DNA from: Tetrapyrgos nigripes
Taxonomy: Eukaryota; Basidiomycota; Agaricomycetes; Agaricales; Campanellaceae
Direction: 5' to 3'
DNA length: 64,000 bases
Assembly: GCA_013368315.1 (NCBI GenBank)
Contig: JAACJM010000021.1
Span: forward strand, 496,001 to 560,000
Of the stretch, positions 55,917-64,000 are shown piece after piece; position 1 is the stretch's first letter, and each line of letters begins with the position of its first letter. The translations under genes were made by a program, and so were the position numbers. The notes under the pieces are model-generated. The model did not search any database. It saw nothing but the letters and a program-made list of their open reading frames with translations, and was not told where the DNA came from.

Positions 55917-58367
55917 CCCCAGGAATCTAGTTTGCCTACCATGCAGTATGCAGACCGACCTTGGGGCAGCAACTACGTCATTGTTTGTTTGCCTTTGGCA
56001 AACAAAACATGGTCAAATGTCGACGCGTCTCACTTTTCCCTCTTTACTCTCTACCACCATCATCCATGTCGACACGCTCTCAACATGGCGCTTCCCGTCC
56101 TTCATCTTCTCGACGAGGTGCCTGAGCGACATGTGGCTCTGTCGTTTGCAATGCCCGTGGTTCATCTCGTTCTGCGACTCCTGCTTCCACTGTTTCCACC
56201 ACCCGCCATGGTATTTCAACCCCAGAACCGTCAGACAGACATTGTGCAAGAGCGGTCTGAGCCATCAATCCTCATTCTTAAGGCTTGGAGAAGGAGGTAG
56301 TACGGGTTGGTGGCGCATCCTGGTGGTAAGCTTCGTCTTCATTATACTATTTTCTTTTCGGTTTTCCGTCATCACTAAAGGCGATGGTGTCTTTATTTTG
56401 TTTCCGCCTTTGACTTTGCCTTTGAATGTTTACTTACGAATCCTACAGCAATGATCACTTTATCTACCACGGCAATCCTTGTTTGCTGTTTAAATATGTC
56501 TGGTACGTCCACCCATGTTTGTCGAAAGCCTATTTTACTCATTATTCTCCCCTCACTGTTGGGGTTTCCACTTCCATTACTCCATTTGCGCGACCACCAA
56601 CATGTAACGAACACTATATACCTCCCGATATTTCTCCCGAGTGCGCATATATGCGCATATACCCAGTTCTTCAGTTTGCGGTGGGCTGTTCTTTCGATTT
56701 ATTAGGTGTCTTTTCATCTTACAAGTCTCTTGTTGGGTATCAACTAGGTTTTGCTCCCTGCCAACATGATGCTTTCGTGAGTCTTCCTTTGATCTTTGTG
56801 CAGTTGATTTATCTCACAGTGAATGTATAGCCGTCTTCATTCAGTGCAATATTGTGTCTTTGTGTGCCTTTTTGGTAAGTCTCCTTTCCTTTTTGCCTTT
56901 GCTCACCTCACTGATGTGTTTCGTTGTGATCTCTAGGGATCGTCGTGTCTTCTTTCTCCATGAGTGCCCATTCCTTTTTTCTTGCTCATTTTATCTTTAT
57001 GTCTTTTGAACTCTCCAGACCTTTTCCCATTTTTTTCGGTGAGTCGCCTTGTTATTTTGTTGTCTCCCGCTTTACTTTCTTGTTCTTCGCCTGTACTCGA
57101 TATGTACTTGATGTGTATGTATTCTATATAGTAAATTGACATTATTATGCATTCTATATTGTGTGAATAATGAGTACCTGAGTAGCTATTGGTATATTGG
57201 CCATGTACCCCCATTAGCATGGCCTGATAATCCCTGCAATGATTACATCCCCTGGAACTATTCCTACCCTTATAACCCCCATAATACCATTATAATATGA
57301 TTCTAACTATTAGCATAGTTCCAGTATCTGCCACTATGCCCTACATTATAATACTCAGAATACTTTCAGAACATATAACAATTTCAAGCTTTATAAAGCC
57401 CATAATTCAGTTATAATCCTGGGCATAGTTTTCAAAGTCCACAACTATTATCTACATTCTAAACTCATTACCAGAAAGCCAGATTGAAGTAATCTAGTTA
57501 TAATATACCATAATTGTTTTAGGGATTTTGGGAGTTATGGGGATTATAATCAGCTTATCACAGAGGGTAATTTTGTCTGATGTCCAAGCTGCCCTGTATT
57601 AGAGATTGTTAGTGTAAGCTCAGACAAAAAATAGTCAGTAAACACACCATCTTAATCCCAGGAACCTGGGACGGGCTGTACAGTATATTGTGTGCTCTTG
57701 CTGAGAGCTCTATGTTGGTGAGTGAGATATGCAACAAGGTAAGTATCGTTCTAAACAAAGTGTTAACCAAAGGAAGAGAAGAAAGAAAGTAGAAGACACA
57801 CTTTTGGGTTAAATAGTGACCCCTTCTCTCTTTACAATCCTCGTTTGCTGGTCAGTACACACCTGGCATTGACATCTGCATATTTTTTTCTTTTCCTGCA
57901 AGTGACAGTGTATTTAGACTTGTGGATGGAGTACTCACTTCAAGCTGAAGGTGGAAGAGAAAGCTCAACCAGTATGAGAATGAAAACGGGGAGGACGCAG
58001 AAGAGCTACGCCCACTTTGTGACAGTTGAGAGGATGAAACAAGCGTCATAATGATGACACTGTACAGTTGTCAGTTTTTCAGGTTTTCAGTCAAGTAAGT
58101 ATTGGAGACATTTCAGTTGTCGGGAAGGACAGAGACTGGCTTAGGGGTGGGAGATTGAACCTGTGGAAAAGATCTGGGAGGTCGCTACAACACAAATCAA
58201 CTCAGCCTAAAGGCCTCATAACTGACCAGGTCTGGACCGAATTCCTACAGCAGTCACACGGGCTGTTGACCAGTGGTCAGTCGTATATACCTGTAGTAGA
58301 CGTTCTCCATCTATCCTTCGCTCTTTTATCTGATATTCTATATCTATTCATTCGTTTTATTCACTCT
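55917..58367. other. Fragmentary open frames, no intact gene
   Basis: The segment from about 56040 to 57170 shows short frames separated by GT...AG-like signals and TGA codons, perhaps a decayed transposase 5' end. The right TIR zone of the 5.6 kb element follows, and then the 5' flank of the hAT transposase. Confidence 0.3.
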
Positions 58368-61211
58368 ATGAGCCCTTCCCCCGTTTGGCACCATTTCCAT
58401 AAGCACAAAGCCAAGTACAAAACCAATAAATTCCACCACAAATCATTTTGCAGGTACTGTGTCTTGAGAGCGGTTGCAGTGAAAGTAGATGAGGAAAATC
58501 ATGCATTTTCTGATGGAAGGATTCAGAAAGTGAGAGATGTACCAGTGATTGAGGCTGAGAGTATATCGTTGCACTTTCAACAACTGTTTTGTCATTTTTT
58601 TGCTCACTGTTATCCTGAGTGCAGTTATCACTGAAATGGCGGCAGCTTTCAGCAAGACCGACTTCACATTTGGTACATACAGTGTGAAGACATTGAAGGG
58701 ACAGGTTGAGGTGCTGTATAGGCACTTGAAAGAGTGTGATGAAGCACCAGACCAGGCCAGAGCTGAAGCAAACACATATCTGTCAGGTGTTAAACGTGTT
58801 TGCCCTGCTTGCAATTCATCATCGTCAGTTTCTGCTTCTCCACTTCCTCCAGTTCCACCAATGACTAATCTGAGCTGTTACACCCTCCCTTGGTTCCAAC
58901 ACCTATTTCTGGTGTATCATCTGCTGCAGCTTTCTACAGTGAAACACTTCCTCCACCTATGTTGACTGTGCAGCTGATGGAGTTTCAGGCTGACCTCTGT
59001 TGGCTTTTTGTTTTGGGAATTGTCTCCTGGCATGCTGTTGAGAACCTGTTCTGGTGTTACTTTTTTGCTAAATACATTCCAGGTGCTGTACTCCCTGGCC
59101 ATGATGTTCTATCTGGTCGCATTTTGAATGAAGAGGTGGGAAAGGCAGAGGCAGAGACAAGAGTTGAGGTGAACGGATGTTTTGGTACTGGGCAGAGTGA
59201 TGGATGGAAAAATGTTGCCAAGAACAGCTTGATAACTGCCATGGTAAATGTTGAATACAAGGTATGTATTCATTACAGTCTCTATGTCTGAATTGACTGA
59301 TCACTGATTACTTGTGCCATATAGACACATCTCCTCAATGTGACAGACATCTCGTCCCAACTGAAAACTGCAGAGACGCTACTCAGCATTATTCTAAAGG
59401 AGATAGACCATGTCCAGACCATATTGATAGTGACTCTCATTGCTTGGCACACAGATTGCAGTGGAGAGTCCCTGAAAATGTGACGTCTACTCTGGGAGCA
59501 TTTTGACTGGATTGTTGTTTTGGATTGTTGGGCTCACCAATTCAATCTGGTTGTCGGCAATATTCTCAAGCTGAAGCTTCCTGTGGTCAAGGTCACTGAT
59601 CAAGCTCTCGAGGTCATCAAATGGTTTTTGTCACACAGTATTGCTCTCGGACTTCTCAACAATGAGCAGAGCAGAATCAATTCTGCTGTCGTTTTGATAC
59701 TCATCTTGCCTGTCCTCACATGCTGGACCTCACACTATCTTTCCATGGACCATTTGCTGTTGTTGGAGCTACCGCTGTGGTGAATGATCCTCAGTGAACC
59801 AATCAAGTTGGCACTCATCAAGGGGGCAGGACAAAAGAGACCGGCAAAGGCAAAAGCACAGTGGATTTGCAACTTCTAGGACGAGAGGACTTCTGGAGGA
59901 ACCTTAAATTGTATGTATGCATGATCTATGTTTTTCCCTCTATACTAACCTCCTTTGTACAGTTTGCACAACCTACTGAAACCTTTTGCAATTGCTACAA
60001 ATGCCACTCAAGCTGATCATTGCCAACTTGACACTATCCTCCTTCTTTTGGGGTATCTCTACCATATACACAACAATGACAGCCATGATGCCTGTATCCA
60101 CTGTGCTATACATGCTAGTCTTGAGAAGCATTGGAAGAAAGTCGACCGAGAAGTATTTATCTTAGCCGTTATTTTCAACCCATTTATCCGACAACATGCT
60201 TTCAAATCTGGTGGACCCTTTCATTCAACAGCAGACCTTTGGCATGTGGTTTGCCGGGTCTTCAGACAATTCTATGGCAGAACACCAGACACTAAATTTC
60301 GCAAAGCAGGGACTGGGAAGTGGTCATATGAGATGATGGATCTGGATTACTTCTGTCAAGATGCCAAGGAGCAGGTGAGTAAAATTTCTGCTTTGTGCAT
60401 CTAGCTATCACTAACGGACATGCAACAGAACACATATGTCAATATTGTTCAAATCTGGGAGGAGCACCTCATGTCTTCTGACAAGAATGACATATCAGGA
60501 GTCAATGGAATGGTTGTGTTGGCAATGAGGATTATGAGCATGGTTCCAAACTCAGCTGGCATAGAACAGAGGTTCAGCAAATTTGGAGCTGTACACACCA
60601 AGCTGCGTAACTGCATGGGTGCTCAGAAGACTTCTCGGAAAATCACTGTTCTTGATGACCATATCCAACAAAAGCATGGGACACAGCCTCACTACAAGCG
60701 CTCACATGGGCAGTCTAAGGATGCACAAGATATCTCTGCAGCTACAACAAGGGCAGTGGCAGCACCTGGGGCAACAGCACAGCCAGAAGATGATCTTGAA
60801 GATGCAATACACGAGGAATTAGGAGTTTTGGATATCAATGATGATGAGAACAGAGCAGAAGAGGGAGAGGGAGATGCAGGAGACGTGGGCGAGCCTGAAG
60901 ATATGATGGATATCCTGTCATTTGAATAGACTGTGGAGGGCCTTTTGGAAGATGAGGCCTGGGGAGAGGAGTATGGCCCTGATGATTTGATGCCAGATCA
61001 GCCCCTTGATGAAGAAGCTTTGAAACTGGAAAACCTATTTGATTATCCTTCTCTTTCTGACGCTGACAATCAAACTTTTGCTTTCATGATGGAATTTTGG
61101 CAGCGTGGGGAAAGTGGTCTTCATGCAGACACTCTCTGTCATGAGACCCTGACATCTGAACTTGGTGGCGTTGGCAGCATTGATGATTCCGACGATGACA
61201 ACAGTATTTGA
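58368..61211 (+). pseudogene. hAT-family transposase, broken
   Basis: Starts MSPSPVWHHFHK. A BED-type zinc finger spans exons 1 and 2: CRYC before the intron 58561-58624 and RHLKEC after it. The catalytic-domain blocks GTGQSDGWKNVAKNSL, CWAHQFNLVVG and LPVLTCWTSHYLS follow. The C-terminal dimerisation block is VPNSAGIEQRFSKFGAVHTK, then an acidic tail. Introns at 59262-59324, 59911-59962 and 60375-60428 look normal. Breaks: a frame change near 58870, TGA at 59481-59483 (Arg expected), frame loss near 59780-59860, and TAG at 60927-60929 before the acidic tail. It is the likely former driver of the 15 kb element around it. Confidence 0.85.
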
Positions 61212-61557
61212 ACCTTGCTTTACTGACTGAACATGACTGACACAGGCTACCTTACGCTGCATATCGTTCTCAAACTCCTACAGAATTATTACACAGTGTA
61301 TTTTTAGGCTGTTTTTGGGGCTTATACTTTCTGCATACGCATCTACATTACACACTTATACTCTACATACACACCACAATAGTATTCACATGTATATTGA
61401 AGCCAAACAAGGTCTGCGAGAGGTGGTTTGTAGTAGCGCTTGGCTGGCGCGCTTATTCCAGTGTATTAACCGTGACCTTTATTGACCTTTGTTGACCTTT
61501 GACTTGACTGGGTCAAATTTTGGTCATGACCCAGTCAGCTGCAACCCTGCCCACAAG

Positions 61558-63059
61558 TCCTCTCCTCTAGACCATGGAAAATATTTTATAACTGGCAAAG
61601 CGCCGGCCCCTGCAGGGCAGCAGAGCCCGCTACAACTCACCAGTTCATCACTATGCTTTACGCCAACACAAGAAGAGCAAACAGTTTGAAGTCTACAGGA
61701 CGATATGTAACAAGGAATGCCCGAAGGCCATAATACACTCGGCCTTCGCCCCCAACTCTCCAAAATATATGTTACCTAAACAGGGGCCGAAACAAGAATG
61801 GAGCTGATCGCATACCTGTTACCATGAAACGCTAGAGGCAGCAAGGAGGAGGTCTGAACTGTCATTGAAAAACAAAGAGCGTTGGATCAGGTCAAACCCA
61901 CTGTACTGGGTTGATTTCGGTGTTGGTGCCACAGAGCAGAGTTTCGATTGAACCAGCCTGTTGTGCGCCGCGGCGTTGTGCGAATAGGATTGGTACCACA
62001 AGACCCACTACCTAAATGGTAGCGGGAATTTAGTAACGTGAAAACTAGAAAAGTTCCCATGCCGAGATTGTGACACCTTTGGTCCGAACTCACTCAGGCC
62101 AACAGAAATACACTGTTTTATTGGACAGTTCCCTAGAAAAATCCCAGCAATTCAACACCATCAAAGGAATTGAAACACTTCCTTGAAATGATAAATCAGG
62201 ATTGAAAGTGACCCACAATTATCTTACAGCTGCAGGAGGTTCCGAAACATTCTGGCAAGTGCATGTCATTCTGTACCAAACCTTGTCAGTGCAAGAGAAA
62301 GTGATAAGAAGAAGGTAAGAATAAGGACTTACACATAGTCAATACTTTACTCACCAGATAAACTAATCAGCAATAGCCACAAACTTGTGGTTGATGCGAA
62401 AAACTAATGTATTCAGGCGGTACTACTCACCTTGGAACCATCACAAGGTGTCACAACCATCGAAGAAAATCTATTGGCCCCAGCCAAATAGCGTTTTTGA
62501 TAAGGGAACCAAGTTACAGTGCAATGTCGTCTCTGCAGACTCCTGAAAATTCAGTCAGCATTCTGAGGAATAGGTAAAGACGAGAATGCACATAGGAGCA
62601 TATGGGTAGCCCTGGGGGCAGCTTGTTAGTACCAAAAGAGAATTCCCAACATTTGATTGAGACAGAAAACTTGGCCAAAGACAATGAGAACTGATACCAA
62701 GTTGACAAAGTGGACTGTAACTTTTGCACCGTGACCTATGAACCCAGGAAGCTACAGCTTAGCTGATAGTTTTAAACGGAAGCTAAGAAGCTTACGTCGC
62801 TCAGAAAATCGTGACCTGGGTAGAGAAATAAGAGAGGACAACGACAAGGATGGATTTGTGGTGGGAGTTGAAGAGAAAGCCATCAAAATGATGGATGATG
62901 TAATCGCCTGCCAAATAGGGCTAATGTGCCTTGACGCGTCGGCGGGATCGCGCCACCAAAGACCTTTTTTTGAAAAATCACATTCGTCTAAAATGTTGGC
63001 CATTTAAACTTTTTTACCAAACGGCGCCTCATACTAGAATGTACCCATGTCTCCTGCCA
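61558..63059. other. Right flank of giant hAT, no gene
   Basis: Only short open frames on both strands. Nothing recognisable by motif. Confidence 0.35.
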
Positions 63060-63850
63060 ACGCAATACTTTCCACCCCTGCAATCTCCGAACCGGGGACA
63101 AGACAAGGATAGATGAACTCGTCTTTGAAGTTTGATAAAGAAAGGGCTGAACACTTTCTTCAGTGTATCTGCTTGTTCCGGCGTGATACAACTCGTTGAA
63201 TTTGAATCCTCTGGATTTTATCGCATTGTTTCGGAATATCTGGATTGACGATGTTGAGCCAGGCTTCAAGTTCCGTGGGTAGGAAAGAAGGTGCATCTAG
63301 TAATGTAAGGGACCAGGCTAAGAGAAGAAAATATAGCCAGGCGCCTTAAGACAAGACTATGAGCAGCAATGTTCGAGTTGATTTGGCTAAGGAACTACGA
63401 ATCAAGTACAAAGTATAAATACTGTAAGTCCGGATCATACGAAACTACTAAGAAATAGGAAGTAACGAGCGTATGAAATAATATAGGGAGTAAGAGAATG
63501 CAGAAGTGTTAAGTACTATGGACTATGGATCTAGGGCGATCGTTACAAGTACTCAAAAAATGCTCCCCATCCAATTCCTAGGAAGCCAAGCTTCTATATG
63601 AATCATTATCCGGATCCCTGACTGTCCGGAAATCTGGATGTCTACACAACGATGCAGGAAGAAAAATGGGTTCAGCAGCCAGCTATGTATGCATGTATGA
63701 TCCCGGTCCGAGTCAGTGAATGTGAGAATCGAGATTGGTTCCTTGGGACCTGGGTGACGAGCTCTGTGCATGTGAAGTGATTGAGGAGTACTACCTTGTT
63801 TCAAGTCAAACTTGGACTAAAGTCAGCCACAGTATTAGTGACGTGGGGGG
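63060..63850 (-). pseudogene. Tannase/feruloyl esterase, copy 3, collapsed
   Basis: 63085-63300 matches the middle exon of copy 2 (around 44370-44640), including GAACCGGGGACAAGAC and CGGCGTGATACA. 63565-63800 matches its first exon (around 45220-45500), including CCAATTCCTAGGAAGCCAAG. The catalytic-Ser exons between them are gone and replaced by unrelated sequence (63300-63550). Frames are broken. It is more diverged than copies 1 and 2, so the family has expanded more than once here. Confidence 0.8.
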
Positions 63851-64000
63851 GCAGAGGTCAAGGTGCCGCTAGAGAACAATAGGGACCTTCAAAGTTGAAG
63901 GTGGAAGTTAGGGCCTGTATTTCGTTTCCGGTCTGTCACACTTAGTCACATCTAGTCACATAGTAATCACAGCAGGCCGCGCGTCATCGTGTATCATCCT
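63851..64000. other. Window end, nothing recognised
   Basis: Contains a short direct repeat, TAGTCACA (about 63944-63962). No gene. Confidence 0.3.

Larger units (their letters stand above)
52011..57582. mobile_element. 5.6 kb TIR element with ATTATAATA subterminal repeats
   Basis: The ends are CATCAGACAAAACTAC and the inverted form of CATCAGACAAAATTAC, both followed inward by CTCTGT and TATAATCCC. Subterminal zones (52030-52290 and 57230-57560) are full of TTATAATAT / ATTATAATACC variants. Target duplication is not clear (TC/TC at most). No intact transposase. A Ser/Arg-rich frame starting at an ATG near 56069 is cut by TGA codons. It contains the MITEs at 53557-54311 and 55378-55908 and lies inside the giant hAT element. 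Confidence 0.6.
46296..61549 (+). mobile_element. Giant (15,254 bp) hAT-type element with nested insertions
   Basis: The left end CAGGGTTGCAGC and the right end GCTGCAACCCTG are perfect 12-bp inverted repeats, next to perfect 8-bp duplications CCCACAAG. Both subterminal zones are rich in TTGACC/GGTCAA motifs (for example three TGACCTTT-type repeats near 61470-61500). A degraded hAT transposase lies at 58368-61211, adjacent to the right end. Much of the extra length is later insertions (48261-49460 and 52011-57582), but about 8.5 kb remains, including a tryptophan-synthase-like relic. A typical autonomous hAT element is about 3-5 kb. Confidence 0.82.

Noticed and set aside
46296..61549. Starship-type giant element
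   Set aside because: Starships carry a tyrosine-recombinase captain and lack long TIRs with an 8-bp duplication. Here a hAT transposase and hAT-style ends are present.

Overview
The window looks like a transposon-crowded stretch of a basidiomycete (Agaricomycete) genome. The evidence is intron-rich genes with 45-65 bp introns and CTAAC/CTGAC-type branch sites, a NACHT-type NLR of the kind common in mushrooms, a secreted tannase/feruloyl-esterase family, and a fungal mix of transposons: chromodomain Gypsy, Copia, Tc1, pogo, hAT and several non-autonomous families. No tRNA, rRNA or CRISPR array is visible. Most of the sequence is mobile DNA or relics of host genes hit by it.

Layout, left half. 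A ten-exon NACHT protein gene (772-4151) is followed by about 2 kb with nothing recognised. Then comes a nest of elements. A decayed Copia element on the minus strand (about 7.8-19.3 kb) is split by a young, full-length chromodomain Gypsy element (8396-16203, TSD GGGTC). The Copia also carries a 434 bp MITE (18298-18731), and a CTTAAG-rich TIR element (about 6120-7825) sits in its RT. An intact-looking Tc1 element (19395-21022) lies just upstream of the Copia gag. Next are inverted-repeat sequences (22.3-24.4 kb) and the first copy of a tannase gene (24933-26929, two 1-bp frameshifts).

Middle. A spliced membrane-protein gene (28151-28832, minus) and a prenyl-synthase-like relic (30837-30959) are each interrupted by a copy of the same roughly 1.1-1.2 kb TIR element (27054-28128 and 30958-32172). 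A 440 bp TRIM-like element (29071-29510, TSD GAATG) and a pogo transposase gene with two in-frame TGA codons (33026-35350) follow. A second CTTAAG element (37309-42666) contains a 3,523 bp near-perfect palindrome (38986-42508). An Old-Yellow-Enzyme relic carries a 600 bp hAT MITE (42862-43461).

Right half. An intact inverted copy of the tannase gene (43657-45623, minus) lies beside a giant hAT-type element of 15,254 bp (46296-61549), bounded by 12-bp TIRs and a perfect 8-bp duplication CCCACAAG. Inside are a broken hAT transposase (58368-61211), a tryptophan-synthase-like relic, a 1,200 bp CAAGCTAC-repeat element, a 5.6 kb TIR element and two further MITEs. A third, collapsed tannase copy ends the window.

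Themes. In-frame stops at canonical positions in four unrelated elements are repeatedly TGA where CGA is expected, and all three differences between the two Gypsy LTRs are CpG transitions. Both point to CpG-methylation-driven decay. Terminal repeats and target duplications give a readable order of nested insertions. The standout structures are the 3.5 kb palindrome and the giant hAT element.
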